Shown one piece after another: positions 9,115 through 17,830 of a stretch of 26,592 nt of DNA. How positions within the stretch are numbered: the stretch's first letter is position 1; each line of letters begins with the position of its first letter. The notes beneath the pieces are model-generated. The model was given only the letters and a program-made list of their open reading frames with translations, was not told where the DNA came from and ran no database searches. A program made the position numbers and the translations under genes. Origin of the DNA: T3Sed10-241 sp036751905 (GTDB taxonomy: Bacteria; Bacteroidota; Bacteroidia; Flavobacteriales_D; Cryomorphaceae); the NCBI GenBank assembly GCA_036751905.1, contig DAIOTP010000034.1:1-26592 (forward strand), written 5' to 3'.

Positions 9115-9330
9115 AGCAATCATTGTTGTCGGGCTCTGGTGGTGGCCTCATATACAGCTTTCATATTTGCTTATGTTGATGGCAATTGTCACCCGGCTCA
9201 CCCCAATGAAAAGGCGGATTTGCTAACTTGCCCCGTGTAAGCGCCTGCGGCCATACCTACCCGCAACTCTTATTATAAACAACTTGCTGCTTAATCCCTA
9301 ACAAACAACACCTGGCTTACTCCATCAACA
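9115..9330. other. Intergenic region between ispD and the ion-channel gene
   Basis: These 216 nt hold no ORF with recognisable content, no exact TAnnTTTG element and no strong hairpin. The channel promoter must lie here or further upstream but I cannot place it. Confidence 0.5.
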
Positions 9331-11286
9331 ATGAACATCCGCATCAGCCAACGCATCGTATATTTTCTTGAAAGGCAATTTGTGCGGGGCGCGCACTACC
9401 ATCTCCTGATGGTGGCGCTGCTCATCGGGCTCATATCGATGGTGGGCGGCCTCTTGGTATGGCCAGTATCAGATGCCTCGGACGGGCTCGGTGACTCTAT
9501 ATGGTGGGCATTTTTACGGCTCACCGATCCGGGCTATCTCGGCGACGATGAGGGCACCTGGCGCCGCATCGTATCCACAGCCCTCACGGTATTGGGCTAC
9601 GTTATCTTCATGGGTTCGCTGGTGGCTATTATTACCGCATGGCTCAACCGCAAGATACGCCACCTTGAGCAGGGATTTTCGCCGATTACGGCAAATAACC
9701 ATGTGCTCATACTGGGATGGACCAACCGCAGTGTGCACATAGCTGCTGAGCTTTTCCTCTCTGTGGGCCGCATGCGGGGATTCTTACAGCGCCATGGTGC
9801 AAAGCAATTCAAGCTCATCATCCTCTCCGACGATGTGTCGCCCGCGCGGCTTCAGGAGCTTAAAGACAACCGCATGATAGGCCGCAGGGCCCACAACATT
9901 GTACTGCGCTCGGGTGTAGCCATTGACCGGGAGCACCTGCGGCGGGTGGATAGCATGAATGCAGCCGCTATCATCATCCCTTCACAGGGCAAGGCAGGAA
10001 GCACCCTTATCACGCCTGATGTGGAAACCATCAAAGCCCTGCTCTCCCTAAATGCCGAAGCACACCTGGGCCGACGTATGCCCCTGGTAGTGGCCGAAAT
10101 ACACGATGAAAACAAGCGAAACGCCGCTCGGAGGGCCTATGCAGGTCCTTTGGAATTGATAGGCAGTGACACCATAATAAGCCGTCTTGTAGCGCAAAAC
10201 ATCCGCCACACAGGGCTCTCTGCTGTGTACAATGAGTTGCTGTCAAGGCAAGTAAAAAACAACCTCTACGCCGTGGAGCTGCCCGAAGCAAGCGATGTGC
10301 CTTTTGGCGATTTGAGGCGGGCATACACAAAAGCCATTCTCATTGGTGTGGTTCGGCCCGAAGTTGAGGGGTTCGCACCGGTCCTCAATCCGCCCTCCGA
10401 TTTTGCCGTAAGGCAGCAAGACCGACTTGTATTTATAGCCCGCAACCTGAATGAAATCACAGTAGAACCCGGCACTGTGATTACTGCACACCCCGTGCCA
10501 ACCACGCCTGTGGTTACGCCTTTGCAAATGAGCGATACAGAAAAAGTCTCAGAGGTGCTCATCCTCGGCTGGAACCACCACATACCTGCCCTGATACGTG
10601 AGTTGGCCACCTATGAGCAGGAGGTTTACAAAATTACCATCGCTTCACTTCGCCCTATAGATGAGCGGGTCAAATCATTGAGGGTTCACGCCCATGTCAA
10701 CGGAAGGGTGCACTGTGAGCACATCCTCGCCGACCATATGAATGAAGCGGAGTTGCGCAACCTCCAGCCGGAGCGCTTTCACCACATCCTCTTGGCCAGC
10801 AGTGATAAACTTGCTGATGCCGAAGAAGCTGATGCCCGCACCATCGTAGGTGCCATGTTGCTCGACGAGCTCATTGCCACGGCTGAGCCACGCCCACAAG
10901 TTCTCATCGAGCTTGCCGATCCCGGCAACGAAATACTCATGCGCCGATTCCGAAGCGAAGTGCTTGTAGGACCAATGATTTTGAGTCACTTGCTTGCACA
11001 AATAGCCTTGCGCCGCGAACTGCACACCGTTTACAATGAGCTCTTCACGGTGGGAGGTGCTGAAATCATATTCCGCATGCCTGCTGAGTACGGCATGAAA
11101 CCCGGTCCATACAAATTTGAACAATTGGTGACCTATGCCAATGTGCACGGTGAAACCGCCCTCGGCATTTACACCCCACCACGTGATGAGGGACAACGGC
11201 CCTCCCTACAGCTCAATCCCAACCGCAATTTGCAACTCGCAATTGAGGAGGATGTTCGGCTTGTGGTGCTCACCACGGTGTATTGA
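9331..11286 (+). CDS. CASTOR/POLLUX-like ion channel with two RCK/TrkA-N-type domains
   Basis: The 651-residue protein has TM1 (about 24-45), a pore-helix-like stretch (GDSIWWAFLRL, about 54-64), a non-canonical filter region (LTDPGYLGDD, about 64-73) in place of the K-channel TVGYG, and TM2 (about 80-104). It continues with a cytosolic RCK/TrkA-N-like domain from about 122 (HVLILGWTNRSVHIAAEL) and a second one from about 409 (VLILGWNHHIPALIREL). This architecture is that of bacterial relatives of the plant CASTOR/POLLUX channels, which conduct cations and are gated through their RCK domains. The ion carried by this protein cannot be read from sequence. No clear TAnnTTTG promoter was found in the 216-nt upstream gap. 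Confidence 0.87.
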   Translation: MNIRISQRIVYFLERQFVRGAHYHLLMVALLIGLISMVGGLLVWPVSDASDGLGDSIWWAFLRLTDPGYLGDDEGTWRRIVSTALTVLGYVIFMGSLVAIITAWLNRKIRHLEQGFSPITANNHVLILGWTNRSVHIAAELFLSVGRMRGFLQRHGAKQFKLIILSDDVSPARLQELKDNRMIGRRAHNIVLRSGVAIDREHLRRVDSMNAAAIIIPSQGKAGSTLITPDVETIKALLSLNAEAHLGRRMPLVVAEIHDENKRNAARRAYAGPLELIGSDTIISRLVAQNIRHTGLSAVYNELLSRQVKNNLYAVELPEASDVPFGDLRRAYTKAILIGVVRPEVEGFAPVLNPPSDFAVRQQDRLVFIARNLNEITVEPGTVITAHPVPTTPVVTPLQMSDTEKVSEVLILGWNHHIPALIRELATYEQEVYKITIASLRPIDERVKSLRVHAHVNGRVHCEHILADHMNEAELRNLQPERFHHILLASSDKLADAEEADARTIVGAMLLDELIATAEPRPQVLIELADPGNEILMRRFRSEVLVGPMILSHLLAQIALRRELHTVYNELFTVGGAEIIFRMPAEYGMKPGPYKFEQLVTYANVHGETALGIYTPPRDEGQRPSLQLNPNRNLQLAIEEDVRLVVLTTVY

Positions 11287-11399
11287 CAGGCGGGTGAAGG
11301 TGTGGTGAACCAATGCGTGCTCAAACGTCCGTACCTGAAAACCCAATGGAACCTTCGGTGCGGAGATTCGTTACTACAAAGCTGTAGAAAAACACCCCT

Positions 11400-13511
11400 T
11401 TGCACCTCAAATCACTCATATTGCCAATTTTGGCCTTTTTAGCACTCCTGGTGTTCGGTTGGGGTGGGGCAAAAAGTACCCGAACACCTTCTTCCATAAA
11501 AGCGCTTAAAAAGGAATTGTACGTGCTAGGTGCTGTTGAGGACAAATCAAATTCCCTCACCCACAAGCAACTCGCCAAACTCAATGATGGTGAATTCAAA
11601 TTCGTCGGTGAAGCCCCGGCTTTCGGATTTACAGCCGCCCACCAATGGATCAAGCTCCGGGTATTCAACTTTGACGACCACAAAGCCGGCCGCATCCTGG
11701 AGGTGAACAACCCCATCCTAAATAAGTGCAATCTCTACGAAATCAAGGGAAATGAAGCCGTGCTGCTCTATTCAGCAGGCGACGACGGTCCGTTTTCGAA
11801 GAGGCCCATTGCCCATTTGAATTACCAGTTTCCGCTGGAAATGATGCCCAACAGTACCCGTGAATTTTTGCTCCAGGTATCGTCGGGAGGAGAGCAACTG
11901 CAGGTGCCCATGGGCCTTTGGTCCACCACCGACATCACCCTCAGGGACGAAAAAGACCGGCTGCTCCGGGGAGTATATTTTGGCATCATACTCTTCGTGC
12001 TACTCTTCAACTTATTCATTTACATTATCATAAAGGAACGGTCGTCGATGTATTATGTGGCGTACGTTTTCTTCCTGATGATGCTGCAGCTCTCACTTGG
12101 GGGCTTTGCCTACCGGTACTTTTGGCCCGAATCGAGCTACCTGGCCAATGTGGCCAACCCCTTCTTCGCATCCTTGAGCATTTTTGCCCTCATACGCTTT
12201 TCGCAAACCTTCTTGCAGCTCTACCAATTTTACCCCAAGCTCAACCGCGCTTTTACCTTATCGGGTTACCTGGTGGCGGCCAATGCAGTACTGGCTTTGG
12301 TATATACCCCATCCACTTTTCAAATTTCGGTACTCGTAATCAACATCGTTGCGCTGATCCTCAATATTATGATTATCCCCACTGCGGTACTTGTCATTCG
12401 CAAGGGGTTCAAGCCGGGCAGGTATTTTCTCGCAGCCTTCCTCGTGTTGGTGGTCAGTGTGTTCTTTTTTATTCTCAACAACTTTGGCGCTTTCGAAAGC
12501 GAGTTTTATGCCGCTTATGGTTTACAATTTGGCTCGGCGGTGGAGGTAATCTTGCTCTCATTTGCAATCGTTGACAAATTCAAACGCTTCCGCGAAGAGG
12601 CTTTCGAGCGCCTGGTAACCATCAATTCTATGAAAGCCCGCGCCAACGAAGAGCTGGAGCGTAAGGTGGTGGAACGTACAGAAGAAATTGTGGCCCAAAA
12701 AGTGGTGGTTGAACAGCAAAAGGAGGAGATTGTAGCAAGCATTCGCTACGCCGAGCGTATACAGCAATCACTGCTGCCGGCTGAGCAAGAAATTCAAAAG
12801 CTTTTCGCCGATAATTTTGTGTTGTTCAAACCCCGCGACATCGTTAGTGGCGATTTCTACTGGTTCGGGCGCACACACGAGGAGTACCCATGGATGGATG
12901 GCTTGCCCCTCCGTCTTTTTGCCGCGATTGACTGCACCGGCCACGGAGTGCCTGGCGCACTGATGAGCGTAATGGCGCACAACGCATTGGACCGCTGCAC
13001 AACACAGTCGGATGTGAAGAATCCAGCCGATGCCTTGCGCTTCATCAACGATGAAATCGTGCGCAACTTACAGCACGAAAAACACGACAAATCTGTGCAA
13101 GATGGCATGGACATGGTGCTTTGCGCATACGATCCGGTGGCGCGCAAGCTGCACTTTGCCGGTGCCAAGAACAATCTGTACATCTTCCGCAATGGAGAAG
13201 TACTCGAAGCAAAAGGTGACCGGCGCTCGATTGGTGCTGAATTGAGCGAGGATGCCAATGTATTCGCCCTGCACACCCTGAAACTCGAAAAAGGGGATGC
13301 ACTGTACACCTTCACCGATGGCTTTCCGGATCAATTTGGCGGTGCCTTGAACAAAAAGCTTAAATCCAAACCTTTACTTGGCATTATTGCTGAGCTGGCC
13401 CACCATACCATGGAGGAGCAGTGCGCCCTCCTTACCAGGACTTTTGAGCTCTGGCGCGGTGAAAATGAGCAAATCGACGATGTATGCATGCTTGGCATCC
13501 GCGTGGATTGA
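11400..13511 (+). CDS. 7TM-DISM sensor with SpoIIE-type PP2C phosphatase domain
   Basis: The 703-residue product begins with a signal-anchor-like segment (LILPILAFLALLVFGW). A periplasmic 7TMR-DISM extracellular domain (about 35-185) follows, with the conserved HQWIKLRVFN. Seven TM helices span about 190-395, then a coiled coil (about 400-460, ELERKVVERTEEI). The SpoIIE/PP2C serine phosphatase domain runs from about 465 to the end, with RIQQSLLPAEQ, FKPRDIVSGDFYW, DCTGHGVPGALMS and FTDGFPDQFGG. Such proteins sense a periplasmic ligand and dephosphorylate a target, typically an anti-sigma-factor antagonist. The only usable start is TTG at 11400: an in-frame TAG lies 15 nt upstream and the next ATG is beyond the signal peptide. 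Substrate unknown. Confidence 0.88.
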   Translation: MHLKSLILPILAFLALLVFGWGGAKSTRTPSSIKALKKELYVLGAVEDKSNSLTHKQLAKLNDGEFKFVGEAPAFGFTAAHQWIKLRVFNFDDHKAGRILEVNNPILNKCNLYEIKGNEAVLLYSAGDDGPFSKRPIAHLNYQFPLEMMPNSTREFLLQVSSGGEQLQVPMGLWSTTDITLRDEKDRLLRGVYFGIILFVLLFNLFIYIIIKERSSMYYVAYVFFLMMLQLSLGGFAYRYFWPESSYLANVANPFFASLSIFALIRFSQTFLQLYQFYPKLNRAFTLSGYLVAANAVLALVYTPSTFQISVLVINIVALILNIMIIPTAVLVIRKGFKPGRYFLAAFLVLVVSVFFFILNNFGAFESEFYAAYGLQFGSAVEVILLSFAIVDKFKRFREEAFERLVTINSMKARANEELERKVVERTEEIVAQKVVVEQQKEEIVASIRYAERIQQSLLPAEQEIQKLFADNFVLFKPRDIVSGDFYWFGRTHEEYPWMDGLPLRLFAAIDCTGHGVPGALMSVMAHNALDRCTTQSDVKNPADALRFINDEIVRNLQHEKHDKSVQDGMDMVLCAYDPVARKLHFAGAKNNLYIFRNGEVLEAKGDRRSIGAELSEDANVFALHTLKLEKGDALYTFTDGFPDQFGGALNKKLKSKPLLGIIAELAHHTMEEQCALLTRTFELWRGENEQIDDVCMLGIRVD

Positions 13512-13536
13512 TCAATTACAATGACCGCGTTCTGCG

Positions 13537-13544
13537 TACCTTTG
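13537..13544 (+). promoter_or_regulatory. -7 promoter element TACCTTTG of rlmN
   Basis: An exact TAnnTTTG match ending 4 nt before the GTG start of rlmN at 13549. No clean TTG -33 element at the usual distance; a TTA lies 18 nt upstream. The position predicts a leaderless or nearly leaderless transcript. Confidence 0.55.
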
Positions 13545-13548
13545 CTCC

Positions 13549-14601
13549 GTGCCATCGAAAATTGACATCCGGAAGTTACGCCAACCCGAACTCATCACTG
13601 CAGTAGAGCAGCTGGGCGAAAAAGGCTTTCGTGGCAAACAGGTATATGAATGGCTGTGGACCAAGCGGGCCCGCACTTTTCAGGAAATGACCAACCTGCC
13701 CTCCGCTTTTCGCGAAAAGCTGGATGCCAACTTCGAAATACGCAGCATGACCATCGCCGACAAGCAGGTGAGCAGCGACGGCACCATCAAGTATGCCTTC
13801 AGGCTGCACGAGGGCAGCGTGGTGGAAGGGGTGCTCATCCCCACACGGAGCCGTACCACGGCCTGCATTAGCTCACAGGTAGGCTGCAGCTTGGCCTGCA
13901 AATTTTGCGCTACAGGCCGCCTCAAGCGCATGCGCAACCTCGAAGCTTATGAAATTTATGATCAGGTGGCTGAGATTTACCATGACGCCACCATCTTGCG
14001 CGACAAACCCCTGAGCAACATTGTGTATATGGGCATGGGCGAGCCCCTGCTCAACTATGCCAACATGCTGCACAGCACCGAACGCATCGCCGATGACAAG
14101 GGCTTGGGCATGTCGCCCAAGCGGATCACCGTGAGCACCGCCGGTATCGGCAAAATGATCCGCAAGCTGGGCGATGACGATGTGAAGTTCAACCTCGCGC
14201 TCTCCCTGCACGCTGCCAACGACGAGAAGCGCAGCAAGATCATGGACATCAACGACAGCAACAGCCTTGCTGAGCTGGCCGATGCCCTGAAGTACTTTTA
14301 CAGCAAAACCGGCAGCCGGGTGACCTATGAATACATCGTATTCAAAGATTTCAATGACACTTTGGAGGATGCCCGTGAGCTGGCCGAATTTTGCAAACAC
14401 GTGCCCTGCAAAGTCAACATCATTGAGTACAATCCCATCGACGGTGGGGAGTTCCAACAGGCCGATCCCGAAAAAGTGGATGCTTTCGCAGCCTACCTCG
14501 AATCCCGAAACGTAATTGTGAACGTACGCCGCAGCCGCGGCAAGGACATTGACGCCGCTTGCGGACAGCTTGCGAACAAGAATGAGGCGGTGCGGGGCTG
14601 A
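13549..14601 (+). CDS. rlmN: 23S rRNA (adenine(2503)-C(2))-methyltransferase RlmN
   Basis: The 350-residue radical-SAM enzyme carries the iron-sulfur motif CSLACKFC (Cys113, Cys117, Cys120), the upstream EGVLIPT segment, the SAM-binding MGMGEPLLNY and the C-terminal Cys338 in AACGQL, which forms the covalent intermediate. RlmN methylates C2 of A2503 in 23S rRNA and also A37 of some tRNAs, through a transient methyl-cysteine. Length and motif order agree with RlmN; I see no reason to call it Cfr. The start is GTG at 13549, just behind an exact -7 element; the nearby ATG at 13521 is out of frame and soon meets a stop. The GTG start is supported by the adjoining SKIDIRKLRQ segment. Confidence 0.96.
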   Translation: MPSKIDIRKLRQPELITAVEQLGEKGFRGKQVYEWLWTKRARTFQEMTNLPSAFREKLDANFEIRSMTIADKQVSSDGTIKYAFRLHEGSVVEGVLIPTRSRTTACISSQVGCSLACKFCATGRLKRMRNLEAYEIYDQVAEIYHDATILRDKPLSNIVYMGMGEPLLNYANMLHSTERIADDKGLGMSPKRITVSTAGIGKMIRKLGDDDVKFNLALSLHAANDEKRSKIMDINDSNSLAELADALKYFYSKTGSRVTYEYIVFKDFNDTLEDARELAEFCKHVPCKVNIIEYNPIDGGEFQQADPEKVDAFAAYLESRNVIVNVRRSRGKDIDAACGQLANKNEAVRG

Positions 14602-14670
14602 AGTTTTTGGTTCTTTGTTGTTGGATTTCAGATTTTGGCCAACTGTGCCCTCATGAAATAAGTTGACGGG

Positions 14671-15426
14671 TCACCTACCCAAAATCCTACACGGTCCCAG
14701 CACATCATATTTCTCCTGCAAGGCATCAATCGGCTCGGTGCCATCGGCGTTGAAAGCGGTAAATATGCGGAGCTGAGGCGAGGAGGGGGAATCGCCGGGG
14801 CGGGCCACTTTAAGAAAGGCAAACATGGAGGATGTGCCATTGCTCAGGCATCGTGAATCGGCACCTGCAAAATTCGCGGCTTGCATGGCGGCCATCAGTT
14901 TTGCCGACAGGCAGCCCTCAGTTGTGAGGAAGGCCTGCTCCATGCTGTCGAGCAAGGCTTCGCGGAGCAGGATGTTGCCCTGAATCGCGTAATTGGTGCC
15001 GCTGCGGTGGCCGCGCTCAGCGAGGCAGCTGTCGCCGGTGAAGGCCGCGGCATGGGCCTTACCGCCAATGAGCGCAGCAATGCCGTACTGCCGCTGTGCA
15101 GATGTTCCATGGGCATCGTTGGCTGCAAGCCACATGATGGCCTCGGCCGGTGAGAGGCCCTGGAGCAGGAGCTGCCTTGCGGCCTGCTGATTTTCCGGAA
15201 GGTAATATGACTGGGTGTTGATGGCTGCGGTTCCCGGCAGCAGGTCGCCGAGGAAATCGGCATCCGCATCGGGAAAGTAGGCCTTGAGGTTGTCAGCGCT
15301 GATGCAGGAAGCCCCGGCGCTGCCTACCTCACCGGTAGCCTCATCGACAGCCACGATGGAAAAGGTGTCCTGTGCCAATGCCAGCTGCGACAAAAAAAGG
15401 CCGAGAATGAACAAACAAAGCTTCAT
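14671..15426 (-). CDS. Secreted DUF1028 family protein (Ntn-hydrolase-like)
   Basis: The product is 251 residues from the ATG at 15426. Residues 1-19 are a signal peptide (KLCLFILGLFLSQLALAQ), so this copy is exported. After cleavage the mature protein begins near DTFSIVAVDEATGEVG, the conserved N-terminal signature of DUF1028, a family related to N-terminal-nucleophile hydrolases. NYAIQGNILL is another family hallmark. The in-frame extension up to 15618 lies upstream of the promoter element at 15451-15458 and overlaps the neighbouring gene, so it is not used. Some DUF1028 members are fused to peptidoglycan-binding domains; this one has none. Substrate unknown. Confidence 0.85.
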   Translation of the reverse strand: MKLCLFILGLFLSQLALAQDTFSIVAVDEATGEVGSAGASCISADNLKAYFPDADADFLGDLLPGTAAINTQSYYLPENQQAARQLLLQGLSPAEAIMWLAANDAHGTSAQRQYGIAALIGGKAHAAAFTGDSCLAERGHRSGTNYAIQGNILLREALLDSMEQAFLTTEGCLSAKLMAAMQAANFAGADSRCLSNGTSSMFAFLKVARPGDSPSSPQLRIFTAFNADGTEPIDALQEKYDVLGPCRILGR

Positions 15427-15450
15427 GAACGATGGAGGGATAAATCCTGC

Positions 15451-15484
15451 CAAAGATAGTGCAGCAGTGCGGGATAAGTCGCAA
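15451..15484 (-). promoter_or_regulatory. Promoter of the DUF1028 gene (TTG-N23-TATCTTTG)
   Basis: On the minus strand, TATCTTTG (15458-15451) exactly matches TAnnTTTG, with a TTG at 15484-15482, 23 nt upstream. It lies 24 nt before the ATG at 15426 and downstream of the preceding gene's stop at 15501, so the DUF1028 gene can be expressed apart from the PadR operon. Confidence 0.55.
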
Positions 15485-15500
15485 GGTATGGAAGTACCTA

Positions 15501-16178
15501 TTACACCCGCGGGGCATCCACACGCAGCTGCTTCATGGCCCATGCGAAGGTGTGCCAAAACAGGTAGGCCAGCAGCACGATGGCGGTGTACACTAAAGTG
15601 AAAAAGGCCCGCATCCATAGGTTATCATCACTTAAAAAACTGTAGCTGAAAAAGTCACTGGTTACCGAAGGCAGGTACAGCAGCAGGTACAGGCTCCACA
15701 AGGCAAACTGAAAAAGGTTCACAAAATAGCGCCGTTTGATTAGCCTTGCCAGGAAAATGTAGGCGATGGTGGCCAGCATAGCAGCGCCCAAACCCACGTG
15801 CAGGGCAATGAAGTAAGTCCGCAATGAAGCCACATCAGTCCCCGAAAGCCACCACAAGCCGGCCATCATGGGGTAGCTCAGCAGCGACAGGGGGCCAAGG
15901 AAGAATTGATAAAGCCTTGATTTGAAGAGGCGCTGCACCGTATAGGCCCATTGCTCCCAGTGCTTGAATTGCAGCTTGCGGAGCTTGAGCCATGAATTTT
16001 CGGCTTTGAATTGGGCGAAAGCCTCCTCATAGCCCAGGCCCGCAGCCATGCGCTCTTCCATTTGCTCCCCAAAGTGGTCGCTGAGCTCGGCAAGGAGCTC
16101 AGGGCTTTCAATGCCGTAGCGCTTGAGTTGGGCCCTCAGCTGTTCCACTTGTGCATCATCCAGGCTGCTCTTCACCAT
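15501..16178 (-). CDS. HAAS-like domain integral membrane protein (last gene of PadR operon)
   Basis: The product is 225 residues from the ATG at 16178; a TTG three codons upstream is less likely. The N-terminal 60 residues are a soluble helical domain (YGIESPELLAELSDHFGEQ, GYEEAFAQF) like the HAAS domains found in membrane proteins encoded beside PadR regulators. A basic linker (about 65-90) leads to four predicted TM helices at about 92-111, 122-145, 152-171 and 190-212. The N-terminus is clearly paralogous to that of the first membrane protein of this operon (16769-17482), which has WGLDSPELIAEMADHYAEK. It overlaps the middle gene by 23 nt. HAAS proteins are thought to pass a signal to PadR partners; the stimulus here is unknown. 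Confidence 0.8.
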   Translation of the reverse strand: MVKSSLDDAQVEQLRAQLKRYGIESPELLAELSDHFGEQMEERMAAGLGYEEAFAQFKAENSWLKLRKLQFKHWEQWAYTVQRLFKSRLYQFFLGPLSLLSYPMMAGLWWLSGTDVASLRTYFIALHVGLGAAMLATIAYIFLARLIKRRYFVNLFQFALWSLYLLLYLPSVTSDFFSYSFLSDDNLWMRAFFTLVYTAIVLLAYLFWHTFAWAMKQLRVDAPRV

Positions 16179-16782
16179 CTGTATCAAGGTTAGGGTTCAG
16201 GGTGCTGTTGCGGTAAGCCTTATCCAGGGCTTCGCGCAGCGCGGTATTGTCGGGATCGGCAAGGTGGGCCCGCCAGGCTTCCACCAGCTCCGGTTGGTCG
16301 GTGTAGCGCCATTCGATGAGGCGCATTTGCGGGGTGAGCCACAGCACAAGGGCCAGTGCACTCCACACCACCAGTCTTGTGCCTGCCTTTGCGGCAAATG
16401 GGCGGAAATCACTCCGCAAGCTACCGCGGTAAAGCAGGATCAGCAGCACGGCAACAGAGAGTGGGAGGCCTAAACCGAGCATAATGGCAGAGCCGGGCCA
16501 AAATTGCCACTTGAACAACATACCAAGCACGAGCATGGACAGTACCATGCCAATACCCAATGCGGCGAGCAGCCTGCTGCCTGGCAAGCCTACATAACTC
16601 GCCTTGTTGAATGCATGCCTCAGCCTGATGCCATTGAAGAGGAAGGCTCCCAGGGGATAATACAGGCATGCCAGCGCCGAGAGCGAAAGCACCAGGAGCA
16701 CCCCGCCCCCCGGCCAGCGCATGGCGCTGAACAAGAAGGCCAGTAGAATAAGGCCAATGAGAATTTTTTCAGCGGTTTTCAT
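16156..16782 (-). CDS. Hypothetical integral membrane protein (middle gene of PadR operon)
   Basis: This 208-residue product has no family I recognise. It has about five hydrophobic helices: two near residues 8-46, then about 70-90, 93-117 and 137-152. The C-terminus is soluble and acidic (from about 155), with WRAHLADPDNTALREALDKAY. Unlike its two neighbours it lacks the HAAS-like N-terminal domain. Overlaps of 14 nt with the upstream gene and 23 nt with the downstream gene indicate tight translational coupling, so its product probably works with the other two membrane proteins. Confidence 0.75.
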   Translation of the reverse strand: MKTAEKILIGLILLAFLFSAMRWPGGGVLLVLSLSALACLYYPLGAFLFNGIRLRHAFNKASYVGLPGSRLLAALGIGMVLSMLVLGMLFKWQFWPGSAIMLGLGLPLSVAVLLILLYRGSLRSDFRPFAAKAGTRLVVWSALALVLWLTPQMRLIEWRYTDQPELVEAWRAHLADPDNTALREALDKAYRNSTLNPNLDTDGEEQPG

Positions 16783-17482
16783 GCTTTTTCAAAGTTTGTA
16801 TCACGCTGTCAGGGAGTAAGTCAAAGCTTTTGCGTATGGTTTGAATCACCCGAAAATTGACCACATTCAGGTAGTAACTTAGGGCAAGGCCAATGGCAAT
16901 ATAGCCCATATTGCTCTGAGCTGCCTGCAGTGCAATGAGCGAATTTCTGCTGGAGATAAGCCCTGAGGAATGGTTGACAAGCAATACGACATCCAGGACG
17001 ATGAGCCAACCAAAGTACAGATTGCCATCGTTGAACAAGCGCTGCGTGCGCCTGTCGAAGTCGAGATAGTACAGCGTTGCCCCCAGCACCACCAGATTTT
17101 TAGATAATAGCATCCATTGAAAAATGGGAACCGTAATGGCCGATTGCATCATCCAAAAACTCAAAACGCCCAGCCCCAACACCGGAACCAAATACCTCGG
17201 ATGCAGTGCCGCCCGCATTTCATGGAGCAGCATGCGCCCGGCACTTTTTTTGGCGTAAGCCGCATAAGCCGCCTGCATGCGCCTCAGCGCGCGGTAGGTT
17301 TTTTTCGTTTTGATACTGTTGAGGGCCTGTGCCCAGCTGTAGCCCTGGGCCATGAGCTCCCGCGACTTCTCGGCGTAATGGTCGGCCATTTCGGCAATGA
17401 GCTCCGGGCTGTCGAGGCCCCAGCGGTGGAGGGTGTCCACCAGCTCAGTGTACTGCTGCTCGCTGATGCCGGGCTTATCCAT
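16769..17482 (-). CDS. HAAS-like domain integral membrane protein (first membrane gene of PadR operon)
   Basis: The 237-residue protein starts with a soluble helical domain of about 60 residues (YTELVDTLHRWGLDSPELIA, EMADHYAEKSREL), resembling the HAAS domain. A basic linker (about 58-95) follows, then about four TM helices (97-115, 117-139, 157-170, 190-208) and a short cytosolic tail. The ATG at 17482 overlaps the end of padR by 8 nt, and its 3' end overlaps the next gene by 14 nt. Such gene pairs with PadR are widespread, and the HAAS domain is proposed to mediate signalling between membrane protein and PadR-controlled output. Function is otherwise unknown. Confidence 0.8.
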   Translation of the reverse strand: MDKPGISEQQYTELVDTLHRWGLDSPELIAEMADHYAEKSRELMAQGYSWAQALNSIKTKKTYRALRRMQAAYAAYAKKSAGRMLLHEMRAALHPRYLVPVLGLGVLSFWMMQSAITVPIFQWMLLSKNLVVLGATLYYLDFDRRTQRLFNDGNLYFGWLIVLDVVLLVNHSSGLISSRNSLIALQAAQSNMGYIAIGLALSYYLNVVNFRVIQTIRKSFDLLPDSVIQTLKKHENR

Positions 17483-17813
17483 GGCTGGGCTTGGGATTTA
17501 AAAAGTGCTGCAGGTTGCGGGCGTACTCGGCCAGCTCGTCAATGCGCTTGCGGGCCTCGCCCTCCCCCTTCTCGGCCAGCTTGTAGTACTTGCGTTGGCG
17601 CTTGCCTATCATTTCGATTTCGGTAGTAAGGAGGCCCTCTGCCTCGAGCTTGTGCAGTGCCGGGTACAGCGCCCCTTCGGTGATGTCGAGGTCGCCCTGG
17701 GTTACTTCCAGGGCCTTCTTGCTCAGCTCGTAACCGTACATGCGTCCATTCTCCTCAAGGAGCTTGAGCAGGATGGTGCTGAGGGTGCCTTTGTAGAGGT
17801 GGTTTTTGTTCAT
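17475..17813 (-). CDS. PadR family transcriptional regulator
   Basis: The 112-residue protein matches the short PadR type. It begins LYKGTLSTILLKLLEE and continues with GRMYGYELSKKA, the winged-helix recognition region ITEGALYPALHKLEAEGLL, the wing GKRQRKYYKL and a C-terminal dimerisation helix. PadR proteins are dimeric, usually autorepressing, ligand- or partner-responsive repressors. It is the first gene of a four-gene operon with three membrane proteins, and an exact promoter lies just upstream. It most likely regulates this operon. Confidence 0.92.
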   Translation of the reverse strand: MNKNHLYKGTLSTILLKLLEENGRMYGYELSKKALEVTQGDLDITEGALYPALHKLEAEGLLTTEIEMIGKRQRKYYKLAEKGEGEARKRIDELAEYARNLQHFLNPKPSHG

Positions 17814-17830
17814 GGCTCAGGTATGCGGAG

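Noticed and set aside
9331..13511. A functional pair of ion channel and SpoIIE phosphatase
   Set aside because: They are 113 nt apart with no overlap, shared motif or shared promoter; adjacency alone is not evidence.
13873..14457. 194-codon frame antisense to rlmN
   Set aside because: Shadow of a strongly conserved radical-SAM gene, no domain.
15427..15618. N-terminal extension of the DUF1028 protein
   Set aside because: It overlaps the neighbouring membrane-protein gene and precedes the promoter element; a clean signal peptide begins at 15426.
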